The notes beneath the pieces are model-generated. The model was not told the DNA's origin. It saw only the letters and a list, made by a program, of their open reading frames with translations, and made no database searches. Of a stretch of DNA of 38,323 bases, positions 25,987 to 33,417 are shown piece by piece. The DNA is from a virus. The position numbers and the translations under genes are program-made. Location: the IMG/VR virus record IMGVR_UViG_3300032245_000124, positions 1 through 38,323 of that record. One strand, given 5' to 3'. Every line of letters starts with the position of its first letter. The first letter of the stretch is position 1.

Positions 25987-26679
25987 TTAACGCTCCTTGG
26001 CAGCAAAGATGTAGTCAACGGTCATCGTCTTGGCGACAGCTTCACCGTTTTGGATCGCAAACGAAACAGTCATGTCTTCATCATCCGGCAGGTTGGTCAC
26101 AACAGACGCACCGCCGATCACGCCATTGACAAAGTATTGAATGCTCGACACGCCATCGTAGTAGAAGCCAAGGCTAATGAAGGTATTACTCACCATCGTA
26201 GCTACAGCAGAAGTCGTGGTTGCGGTGTTGTTCTTCTCAACCAACAGGTCAACGGTAGCAACACCGTCAGCTTTGATAAAGAACACGCCATCAGAGACAT
26301 CAAGCGGCGACGCGTCGGTAATCTGCAGGCCGACGACAACATCCGATTGCGTAGCATCACTGACCTTGAGTCGGGCTTCAAAGAACAGCTTCTTGCCAAC
26401 TTCAAATCGGAAAGACTCGCCCACCTTCTGCAACGCAACCAGATCGTTGTCGGCAGCGGTGTTGGTCAGCAGGAGCAGACCACCATCGCCATCCGTCAGA
26501 GCCTGAGTCGCGCCAGCTTGCGTCTCAGTCACGATCCAATTGGCAGCAGTGTAGTAGTCGAAATCTTCGAAGTAAGTGTGAAAAAGAGTCGGCACCGGGG
26601 CGATGAAGTCGGCAAAGGGCGAACCCTCGCCTACGTTCGTAACGCCTGACGGGAACCGAGTATTAGTGATATTAGGCAT
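25987..26679 (-). CDS. Beta-sandwich virion protein, possibly lectin-like
   Basis: 230 aa from the ATG at 26679 with GAGGAG about 8 nt upstream (a TTG two codons before is rejected). The central region has jelly-roll-type alternation (ESFRFEVGKKLFFEARLKVS, SDVVVGLQITDASPLDVSDG, ISLGFYYDGVSSIQYFVNGV) typical of concanavalin/LamG-like folds. It is encoded directly after the major capsid protein, which suggests a capsid-surface or decoration protein that could bind glycans. The fold is inferred from the pattern only. Confidence 0.6.
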   Translation of the reverse strand: MPNITNTRFPSGVTNVGEGSPFADFIAPVPTLFHTYFEDFDYYTAANWIVTETQAGATQALTDGDGGLLLLTNTAADNDLVALQKVGESFRFEVGKKLFFEARLKVSDATQSDVVVGLQITDASPLDVSDGVFFIKADGVATVDLLVEKNNTATTTSAVATMVSNTFISLGFYYDGVSSIQYFVNGVIGGASVVTNLPDDEDMTVSFAIQNGEAVAKTMTVDYIFAAKER

Positions 26680-26698
26680 AACCAAAACTCCTCAGTGA

Positions 26699-26724
26699 AC
26701 GGGAAGGGTTTTATCCCCTCCCGT
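26699..26724 (-). promoter_or_regulatory. Strong hairpin without U-tract after capsid gene
   Basis: On the minus strand ACGGGAGGGG-ATAAAA-CCCTTCCCGT forms a 10-bp stem with one G-U wobble and a six-base loop. It starts about 9 nt after the capsid stop and ends about 20 nt before the next ATG. No T-run follows, so full intrinsic termination is unlikely. Protection of the capsid mRNA 3' end or partial attenuation is more plausible. Confidence 0.6.
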
Positions 26725-26732
26725 AATTCCCG

Positions 26733-27647
26733 TTAGATACCCGGAGTGCCGTAAAGGGCGCGCCAATCGGTGAAGCCAGTGTCGTAACGCTCAGTTGCCT
26801 TGTAACGCATGGAGTCGGTTTCGAAATCACCTTCCATCGTTTTTTCAAGCTTCCGACGCATCATCAGCTTCATACCTTCCGGCGCATCAGTCTGCACCCA
26901 CCATGCGGTAGGCGAAGTCAAACGCGACAGAACAGCAGCGCCCTCATCCAGCAGCCCAATCGACTTGATCGGGTTGATGTCGTTGTTGGCGTTACCGGCG
27001 CGAAGGACGCTCTTCAGCAGAACTTCCGCTTGGAATACATTGCCCGGAGCAACAACCAGTTGCTTCGGCACCAGACGGATTCTCTTGCCGTTGTTGTCCA
27101 CAGCGTTACGGATTTGAATCAGCATCTGCTCCAGCGACGTTTGCGACAGGTTCGCCGCAGTCGCCAGCAGGTTGCTGGCAGTTCCGTTCACAATCGGATG
27201 ACTCACGCTGTTCAACGCAACGCCGTCGCCGCCCGGATAGGCGCTGTTGAAGCCACGGCTGATGACGTTTGCGCACAGCGTCTCTTTTGTCTCAATCAGG
27301 GACTGAGCCAAGTGCTTGGCGTAGACCTGACCGATACGGATGTGATCGCCGTCCTCGACCAGAACTTTGGTCAGCGCGAATGCAAGGCCGTAGACCTTGT
27401 AAACGTAACGCTTCAGGAACAGGACGCCGCCTTGCTGGTAAGTGACCGGGGTGCCGTCCGGGAGTTCCGGAGCAGCGCCAAAGCCATACAGCACCGGCTC
27501 TTCGTGGTAGTTGCGGGGAATGCCGTTCTGCTCGCGGAAAACACGCGACCATTCGTCGGCACGTTGATCGTAAATTCCGTCGAAACACTCGTTGAGGATA
27601 GGCTCAACAATCGAACGGAAGTCTGTGCTGCGCATCGGGGCTGCCAT
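26733..27647 (-). CDS. Major capsid protein
   Basis: 304 aa. The N-terminus STDFRSIVEPILNECFDGIY and DQRADEWSRVFREQNGIPRN, the middle YVYKVYGLAFALTKVLVEDG and GQVYAKHLAQSLIETKETLC, and AWWVQTDAPEGMKLMMRRKL near the end are features of HK97-fold capsid proteins of this phage type (recalled). It has the strongest Shine-Dalgarno in the head module (AAGGAGGG, 6 nt from the ATG), fitting its high demand, and it is followed by the hairpin at 26699-26724. Its place after scaffold and a probable decoration gene supports the call. Confidence 0.85.
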   Translation of the reverse strand: MAAPMRSTDFRSIVEPILNECFDGIYDQRADEWSRVFREQNGIPRNYHEEPVLYGFGAAPELPDGTPVTYQQGGVLFLKRYVYKVYGLAFALTKVLVEDGDHIRIGQVYAKHLAQSLIETKETLCANVISRGFNSAYPGGDGVALNSVSHPIVNGTASNLLATAANLSQTSLEQMLIQIRNAVDNNGKRIRLVPKQLVVAPGNVFQAEVLLKSVLRAGNANNDINPIKSIGLLDEGAAVLSRLTSPTAWWVQTDAPEGMKLMMRRKLEKTMEGDFETDSMRYKATERYDTGFTDWRALYGTPGI

Positions 27648-27660
27648 TTTTTAGCCCTCC

Positions 27661-28233
27661 TTAAATTGCGTTCACAACAGCAGTAAACTGATGCTTACTG
27701 ATTGTTGCGCGAACGATGGTGAAAGCGTCACCCCAAGCATTGTCGGGGTAGGGAGCGATGTCGATGATGCGCATCTGTGCCGTGGCACCAGCACCAGCTA
27801 GGGTCGTGGACAGAGTAGCTTGCGACAGGCCGGTTGTGGTCGATCCTGCGGTCGTGTTTGAAAGATTAGCTTGGTCGCCAATGGAAGTTTGCGCCAGCGA
27901 GCCTTCAGCTTGAATCTCATACACGATGTTGGGATCGCTGTAGAAATACGCCACGCACGAACCGGTCTGGAATGCGGTGCTTGCAGGCCAGTAGTTCGAT
28001 ACACGGCGACGACCGGTAGTGTCAGTCCACTCGACGCCAGCAAAGGCACCAATGAACGAATCACCAGCAGCAGCGACTTCAATTTGACCACTCGTATTAA
28101 ACTTGACGGGTTGCCCCTTCAGAATGTCACTCGCATAGCCACTAAGAATCCCATTAGCAAGCGCCACAGCGCGATCCAGACCGGAAGGGTGGAACGCAGG
28201 ACGCATACCGAAGGGAGTAGAAAGTGTAGGCAT
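27661..28233 (-). CDS. Probable head decoration protein
   Basis: 190 aa with AAGGAG 7 nt before the ATG. It opens TLSTPFGMRPAFHPSGLDRA, followed by LANGILSGYASDILKGQPVK, a sequence pattern common to proteins encoded next to capsid genes. The rest is beta-rich (GAFAGVEWTDTTGRRRVSNY, GSCVAYFYSDPNIVYEIQAE). It precedes the capsid gene and its stop overlaps the capsid Shine-Dalgarno. A capsid-stabilising or decoration role is inferred from position and composition. Confidence 0.65.
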   Translation of the reverse strand: MPTLSTPFGMRPAFHPSGLDRAVALANGILSGYASDILKGQPVKFNTSGQIEVAAAGDSFIGAFAGVEWTDTTGRRRVSNYWPASTAFQTGSCVAYFYSDPNIVYEIQAEGSLAQTSIGDQANLSNTTAGSTTTGLSQATLSTTLAGAGATAQMRIIDIAPYPDNAWGDAFTIVRATISKHQFTAVVNAI

Positions 28234-28250
28234 AATTTACTCCTTAATTG

Positions 28251-28790
28251 TTAGCCCTGAAAAATCGGGGCAGGTATCGGTTTGTCAATTTCGCCAAGTC
28301 CTTCGCCTTCTATCGCGCCCAAGCGTTTGCCTGAACTGTCGCGGCCTTGAATCTGCTCAGCTTGAATGCGAAGCTTGTTCGCATCTTCAAGTGGTGCGTG
28401 GTGATGCACTTGCGCCATCACATCCTGATAAACATCCATCGGGAGTTTGTAGAGCAGCATTTCATTGCATGCAACAAAACCCACATGCTCGCCAGCCTTT
28501 ACGCGGAAATTGTCGAACCCGGCCACTTCTTCTGCCTTCACAGGCGTGTATCCGAGACGCATCCGCTTGTCGATGCCGTCATAGCTGTTGGTAGTCGATA
28601 ACCAGCAAAGGTGCCATCCCGGAATCTCCGGAATACTTGGCAGCGCACTTTGTGTCCACTCTTCCTTCCACATCTTGCGACGTTCTTCGGCAGAGACGAA
28701 CTGATCTTCTGGGGCCGCACGTTCAGCATCTTCCGACGCACGATTGGTTCGGCCACCAGCAGAAAAATCTTTCTTAATTCGGGAATCCAT
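28251..28790 (-). CDS. Conserved head-module protein of unknown function
   Basis: 179 aa with AAAGGAG about 7 nt upstream of the ATG. It has a basic disordered start, then WKEEWTQSALPSIPEIPGWH, followed by LCWLSTTNSYDGIDKRMRLG, and a domain with GEHVGFVACNEMLLYKLPMD. The central block is shared with proteins found between scaffold and capsid genes of related phages (recalled). No catalytic motif is evident. It may assist capsid assembly or form part of the connector. Confidence 0.6.
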   Translation of the reverse strand: MDSRIKKDFSAGGRTNRASEDAERAAPEDQFVSAEERRKMWKEEWTQSALPSIPEIPGWHLCWLSTTNSYDGIDKRMRLGYTPVKAEEVAGFDNFRVKAGEHVGFVACNEMLLYKLPMDVYQDVMAQVHHHAPLEDANKLRIQAEQIQGRDSSGKRLGAIEGEGLGEIDKPIPAPIFQG

Positions 28791-28793
28791 GTT

Positions 28794-29870
28794 TTAGCTC
28801 CTTTGAGTGTTGTTTTTTGCTTCGTTCATGTAGCGACGGACCATACGTTCACGCGCCTTTGTGTCATCCCACATTCCGGCGTCTTTAATCGCCTTCACAT
28901 GCTCGGCAGAAAGAATGAATCGATTCTTCTTCCCGCTCGATGACGAACTTTCGCGTCCTGATCCCGTAACAACACTCCTCGGTCTGCTTTGCCGCGCACC
29001 TTCTGTGCGCCGATGAGAATTCCCATCCTCGCCCTCAGTATAGTGGTGCGGCAATCGTTTCTGCAAGCGTGAATCAAGCTCTTCCCAATACTCAGGAGTT
29101 TTGGGGTCCCAGCCCTCTTTTGCCATGCGACGATCAACCGCCAAAGCGATTGCGGAATCCTCGTCACTCTCGGCTGGGTCATACCACGGATTGCGCTCCA
29201 TCCACGACGCAGCAAGTCGTTGCAGCGTCTTGTCCGGACCGGCAGACGCCGCCCTCGGATTGGATGTAGCAGCTTGCCTCTTCAGATTGGTCAATGCCTC
29301 ATGAGCGCGACGGGCCTCATACAGCAGGTCCTGCGCATCAGTCATGGCGTCGCCGTCCTGATTCTTCGTGGCATCGGCAATCTTCATCTTGGCGTAGTTG
29401 ATGCGGACCTCTTGGTCCTCGATTGCCTTATCAATCCGCCCAAGCTCAGCGCCGTGTGTGCGCTGCTCTACAGACTGAAGTCGCTGAGACAGTTCTTGGT
29501 TCTGCTTCAGCAACTGATTGAATTTTAAGTCTTTTTCTTTCTGCTGCTGACGCTGGAACTGCTTTTTCGCCCGACGCCGGTCGCGCTTCGCTTGGCGGAT
29601 CGCTTCGGTGTCGTCTTCGTGGTCGTCGTCTTCCGCCGCGACTGACGATTCTGAATCGCCTGCTCCGGCATCGTCACCAGACCCGTCACCGTCATTGGCA
29701 GAGGTGTCGCCAGCTTGACTATCGCCTGCTTTATCGCTTGCCAGATTTTCATCGTTGCTCTCCTGTGAGCCTTCAACACCATCAACTACGATGCTGCCGT
29801 CAGCCTCCTCGATAATGCTCAGAGGGGCGGCAGTTTCTTCCTGTGCCGCAGCCTTGTCTGTTGCGTTCAT
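28794..29870 (-). CDS. Scaffolding protein
   Basis: 358 aa with AAGGAG 5-6 nt before the ATG. The N-terminal ~90 residues are very acidic and disordered (Asp/Glu/Ser/Gly). A basic turn (AKRDRRRAKKQFQRQQQKEK) is followed by a long coiled coil (LLKQNQELSQRLQSVEQR, RIDKAIEDQEVRINYAKMKI). The C-terminus is basic and Ser-rich and ends in a helix. This composition and the position just before the capsid genes are typical of podoviral scaffolding proteins. It should direct capsid assembly and then leave the head. Confidence 0.8.
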   Translation of the reverse strand: MNATDKAAAQEETAAPLSIIEEADGSIVVDGVEGSQESNDENLASDKAGDSQAGDTSANDGDGSGDDAGAGDSESSVAAEDDDHEDDTEAIRQAKRDRRRAKKQFQRQQQKEKDLKFNQLLKQNQELSQRLQSVEQRTHGAELGRIDKAIEDQEVRINYAKMKIADATKNQDGDAMTDAQDLLYEARRAHEALTNLKRQAATSNPRAASAGPDKTLQRLAASWMERNPWYDPAESDEDSAIALAVDRRMAKEGWDPKTPEYWEELDSRLQKRLPHHYTEGEDGNSHRRTEGARQSRPRSVVTGSGRESSSSSGKKNRFILSAEHVKAIKDAGMWDDTKARERMVRRYMNEAKNNTQRS

Positions 29871-29879
29871 GTCGTCTCC

Positions 29880-30320
29880 TTAGATGAAAGCTTTGATTGC
29901 CATCGGATCGCCAGTGAGCTTTCCGATAATTTCATGATCATTCAGAACCATGAAAAGTGCTGGGTCTTCAAAGTCGTCATCGCCGGGGACGCGAACTTCC
30001 CAACGATCACCGCCCCACTTTGGGACGCGAATGAAGTCACCCACTTCACACCATGATCCCTCAGGCCATGACTCCATCGTGTCGCGCTTCTTGAATGCCA
30101 GCGGACCGATGTCAATGACCTTTGCAACCATGTTGTTCCACTTCTCAGTCTCCTTCGTCTCTTCGACAAGGATGATTCCTGCAGATGTTGCTTTCTTCTT
30201 CGTGCGACGAAGCTGCACAAGAATTCTTGCGCCTAGCGGTTTAACTCCGGGATCAACGCTCGGAAATGCCCAAGCAATCTCAGCCGCGTTACCGGCTACC
30301 GGTTTACAGTTGTCGTTCAT
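29880..30320 (-). CDS. GroES-like co-chaperonin
   Basis: 146 aa from the second of two adjacent ATGs, which has AAGGAAG at better spacing. The Cpn10 domain begins VKPLGARILVQLRRTKKK. The mobile loop contains TSAGIILVEETKE, where IIL stands in for the GroEL-binding IVL tripeptide, and AKVIDIGPLAFKK and GDFIRVPKWGGDRWEV complete the barrel. It probably replaces host GroES on host GroEL for folding the capsid protein. No GroEL is in the window. It overlaps the preceding small gene by 17 bp. Confidence 0.85.
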   Translation of the reverse strand: MNDNCKPVAGNAAEIAWAFPSVDPGVKPLGARILVQLRRTKKKATSAGIILVEETKETEKWNNMVAKVIDIGPLAFKKRDTMESWPEGSWCEVGDFIRVPKWGGDRWEVRVPGDDDFEDPALFMVLNDHEIIGKLTGDPMAIKAFI

Positions 30321-30492
30321 CATCTTCCTTCAATAAGTTATTCAGGATATTCAGAGCCTTTTCAAGCCCTTGATGTTCGTAGACCAGCTTCAGGTAAGCC
30401 TCGTAATTCGCTGCATTTCCAGCAACCAAGGATGCGGCTATTTCAGCCTGCCTTACTTTGACTTTGCCTACGAAGTCTTCGACGTATCGCAT
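30304..30492 (-). CDS. Small helical head-module protein
   Basis: 62 aa with AAGGA about 8 nt before the ATG. It is predicted all-helical (KVKVRQAEIAASLVAGNAAN, YEAYLKLVYEHQGLEKALNI) with an acidic tail. Small proteins of this kind are frequent next to portal and GroES genes (recalled). It overlaps the start of the GroES-like gene, so coupling is likely. The role is unknown. Confidence 0.65.
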   Translation of the reverse strand: MRYVEDFVGKVKVRQAEIAASLVAGNAANYEAYLKLVYEHQGLEKALNILNNLLKEDDERQL

Positions 30493-30504
30493 GATTTTTC
30501 CTTT

Positions 30505-30765
30505 TTAGACTTCCCTCCAGTCTTCTGACATCAGATCGGTTTGGCTTGCGAGCCAAGGAACAATCATTCCGTCAGCAGTTCGCATATCAATATGCGCATG
30601 GTAGTTGACGACAGTGCCTTCAGGATAAATACCCAAAAGCGGTGGACGGTTCACAGTGAAGGTAGAGCCGGGGACAAGGAACAAAAACATTCCCTTTCCG
30701 TTCCAGCCCTCTCTGCAAACCTTTTTGCCCTCTTTGATAAGGGCAAGCGCATGTCCGAAGTCCAT
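30505..30765 (-). CDS. tad2: DUF2829 / Tad2-like anti-Thoeris protein
   Basis: 86 aa, the usual length of the family. Signature blocks are DFGHALALIKEGKKVCREGW, NGKGMFLFLVPGSTF, NRPPLLGIYPEGT and HIDMRTADGMIVPW, then SQTDLMSEDW. DUF2829 members include Tad2, which sequesters the cyclic-ADP-ribose-type signal of Thoeris immunity. The ATG lies 3 nt after the preceding stop (TGACCGATG) without a clear Shine-Dalgarno, so it is probably translated by coupling. The family call is strong; the anti-defence function of this copy is inferred. Residues that bind the signal cannot be judged here. Confidence 0.85.
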   Translation of the reverse strand: MDFGHALALIKEGKKVCREGWNGKGMFLFLVPGSTFTVNRPPLLGIYPEGTVVNYHAHIDMRTADGMIVPWLASQTDLMSEDWREV

Positions 30766-30768
30766 CGG

Positions 30769-30906
30769 TCAGGCGTTTTTCTTGTCAACACCCTTGCCCG
30801 AAGGAATCTCAGGCTGGGGAATCGACTTACCATCAGTTGCACCTTGCGCCAGCCGCTTGTGTTGCGGAATGGCTGCGCTTTGCTGCTCTTTGTCACCGGT
30901 TGCCAT
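30769..30906 (-). CDS. Very small hydrophilic protein
   Basis: A 45-codon frame with an excellent Shine-Dalgarno (AAGGAGG 5 nt before the ATG) that overlaps the portal stop codon. The product is hydrophilic and Lys/Gln/Gly/Pro-rich (ATGDKEQQSAAIPQHKRLAQ and a tail ending GVDKKNA) and likely disordered. It fills the gap between portal and the Tad2-like gene and would couple the latter's translation. No family is recognised. Confidence 0.65.
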   Translation of the reverse strand: MATGDKEQQSAAIPQHKRLAQGATDGKSIPQPEIPSGKGVDKKNA

Positions 30907-30915
30907 ATGGCCTCC

Positions 30916-33417
30916 TTATTGAGTCAAACCACGTTGCACTGCGTTTTGCAGGGCCACAACAGACTCTCCCTGCTCCTTTTTCAGTCTTGCCGCCTCAAGC
31001 GTCAATCCCAAAGTTTCCATGCGTTCTTTCGTGAGATTGTTTTCAGTGTTCATTGCCACATCAATCTCTTGGCCTCTCGACTTCAGCGCATTATCGCTCT
31101 GATCTTTCTGAGCGCGAAGGCCCAATTCAGCTTGATCACGCTTAGCCCTGCGCTCAGTCTCGGCCATCGAAGCCTTCAGGACGGCATGCGCATCCGGCGT
31201 CAGTTGCGGCTCCGGCTTCAGTTGCTGAACGATCTGCATCAGTTGCTGCAAGATCGGCATGAACGCCTGCATGTCTTCATTGGCGTCGATGTTCACATGA
31301 TCCGCAGCAATCGCCATCGCCTTGTCAATCTCCGGCACAAGCTTGCTCTCAGCGTATTTCTTGTCGCTGATCCCAGCGGGGACCGTGACGTAGCTGTTCA
31401 TCTTCTGCGTATACCAGAGCATCATGTGCTGCTTCACATGCTCAAGGACCTTCGGCACAAAGGCCGGCGCGATGATCGGATTAGAGCCAAACATCGGATT
31501 CTGCGCGAAGGACAGGTGAGCGGCGATGTGCGCAAGATGATCCTGACGCGGGTAGGCCACAGCAATCCTGCCCATAGCCATCGCAGAATTCTCATCAGCA
31601 GCATGCATCTCAATCGGCTTGCTGTATTCCGGCATCAGTTCCTGAATGTTCGGGATTTTCATCTGACGCAAGGCTCTGGCAATCGCAGCCCGCTTACTCA
31701 TGACGTCCGGATTCTTCTCAGCCAGCGCAAGCACAGCCTGCGTCTGGGCCATCCGTTGCGTCTCGCTGAAGATGTGCGGGTCAGATACCGGCAGGATGTC
31801 CGTGTTGCGCTTGAAGTCATCCTTGCTGATCGGCAGATCAATCACAACGTCGCCGCGCTTCTGCTCATCCAGATACCAGCGGTTGATACGCTGCAGGATC
31901 ATCAGTAGGCGGCGCTGCGAGTTATGCATGCGGGCATGGATGCTGGAGAATACAGCCGCACCCTGCTCGATTAGAGCCTGCGTCGTGCCTACCGGCGCAT
32001 TGCTGTTGATGTCGGCAATCTTCTCTTCCGCCGTGGTCACAACACCTTTGGCCGCACTCGACAGCCAGCCAAGCAGTTGGAACAGCACAGGGCTTGGCGC
32101 ATTGAACGGGAACGGCATCGCAATCTTGCGGATGTCGTCTACTCCCGGAGCGCCCTCAATCTCCGCGACCTGAGTGACTTCGACCTGCTGGGACTGTCCG
32201 GAGATTTTGGCTCCCTTGAGCTTGAGCATAGTGGCCGCATTGTTAATGTGCGCACTATCAAGCAAAGCACGAAGAGCGCCAGTAAGAGCAGCAGACATAC
32301 CACCAATAAGGTGGGGCAGGCCAATCGCATACGCACCTCGCCACGGAATGAATTTATACTCTACGATCCAGTCCATCTTCTGCATCGTCGTATCTTCTTC
32401 CTCCCAATTGCGATACAGGCCAAGAGTGCTGTTGTCGGCCTCATCAAGCATCAGGATATATGGAGCGGACTCACCCTTCGTCTTCGGGTCATCCTCAAGC
32501 TCCAGCCATGTGTAGATGTGATACACGCGACGCGGCACATCGTCGGCGTCTTGGAACTTCTTGCCTTCAATCTTCTCGTTCGCCTTGGCTGCTGCAGTCT
32601 GCTCCGGCTCCATCGTTGACTTGATGTAGCTGGAGTCGATATACAGGCCACGCGACACACGGTTCTTGAACTCCCACTCCGAGATGTCCTGCTGCTCGGT
32701 CACGCGCTGGGCTGTGTAGAAGTTCGCCGCCGTATAGGGCAGCAGAATGTTGTCAATCGGAATGAACTCAGCGACCGGACGCTTCTTCTGGTCGTCCCAA
32801 TAAAGCTTCAGGAACTGACTGCCACCCAGCGGCAACTGCGTCAGCAACTGCTCCTGCTCGTCACGGAACTCCTCGATCTGGTCGGTCAACTGCCAGTTCA
32901 TGTAGTCGCGCTTGCGGCTGGCAATCTCTTCCTTCTCGTCGTTAGTCTCACCGACGATGTTGATCCTTGTCGGACCCTCAGGCGGGAACATCTCCTTCGA
33001 GGCGCGGGCAGCGAAGTCGATGCAAGCCTCGGCCATGATCGGATGCACAACCTTCGAAGCGCCGGAGAATGAAGCGCCACCGGGGGCATCATTACCCATA
33101 CCCGTCCGACGCAAGCCTTCCTCGTATTTCTTGTCGCGCTCTTCCCTTGCGTCGCGGTCCTTGTCGATCAGGTCGAAGTAGCGGATGGCGATCTTGTCCA
33201 GATCGAATGCGTCAACCTTCTCAGCCAGATTGCCATAGAAGTCATCGTCATCCTCGGCCTCATCCTCACCTACCGTGACGACTACAGAGCCATCAGCAAG
33301 CTCCTCAAGCTCTTGCTCACCATCCTCGACCTCGACCTCGACGTCAATGTCATCAGGCAAGTCGCTTATCCCTTCGATGAACCGGTTAAATTCAGGATCA
33401 ATTGGCATCTCAGCCAT
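30916..33417 (-). CDS. Portal protein
   Basis: 833 aa. The ATG at 33417 has AGGAA about 8 nt upstream and lies within the last codons of the polyvalent gene. After an acidic N-terminus (~1-75), ASFSGASKVVHPIMAEACID followed by FAARASKEMFPPEGP is a hallmark of portals in this phage group, and QFLKLYWDDQKKRPVAEFIP belongs to the wing/stem region. The C-terminal ~150 residues are helical and Gln/Lys-rich (barrel or crown). It should form the dodecameric DNA entry ring that also nucleates capsid assembly. The long C-terminal helical part is typical of podoviral portals. Confidence 0.85.
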   Translation of the reverse strand: MAEMPIDPEFNRFIEGISDLPDDIDVEVEVEDGEQELEELADGSVVVTVGEDEAEDDDDFYGNLAEKVDAFDLDKIAIRYFDLIDKDRDAREERDKKYEEGLRRTGMGNDAPGGASFSGASKVVHPIMAEACIDFAARASKEMFPPEGPTRINIVGETNDEKEEIASRKRDYMNWQLTDQIEEFRDEQEQLLTQLPLGGSQFLKLYWDDQKKRPVAEFIPIDNILLPYTAANFYTAQRVTEQQDISEWEFKNRVSRGLYIDSSYIKSTMEPEQTAAAKANEKIEGKKFQDADDVPRRVYHIYTWLELEDDPKTKGESAPYILMLDEADNSTLGLYRNWEEEDTTMQKMDWIVEYKFIPWRGAYAIGLPHLIGGMSAALTGALRALLDSAHINNAATMLKLKGAKISGQSQQVEVTQVAEIEGAPGVDDIRKIAMPFPFNAPSPVLFQLLGWLSSAAKGVVTTAEEKIADINSNAPVGTTQALIEQGAAVFSSIHARMHNSQRRLLMILQRINRWYLDEQKRGDVVIDLPISKDDFKRNTDILPVSDPHIFSETQRMAQTQAVLALAEKNPDVMSKRAAIARALRQMKIPNIQELMPEYSKPIEMHAADENSAMAMGRIAVAYPRQDHLAHIAAHLSFAQNPMFGSNPIIAPAFVPKVLEHVKQHMMLWYTQKMNSYVTVPAGISDKKYAESKLVPEIDKAMAIAADHVNIDANEDMQAFMPILQQLMQIVQQLKPEPQLTPDAHAVLKASMAETERRAKRDQAELGLRAQKDQSDNALKSRGQEIDVAMNTENNLTKERMETLGLTLEAARLKKEQGESVVALQNAVQRGLTQ

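Noticed and set aside
30541-31908. A 455-codon plus-strand open frame opposite the portal gene
   Set aside because: It is antisense to a well-recognised portal protein, its translation is rich in His/Arg/Leu with no domain pattern, and no ribosome site is seen; it is a shadow of the portal codon use.
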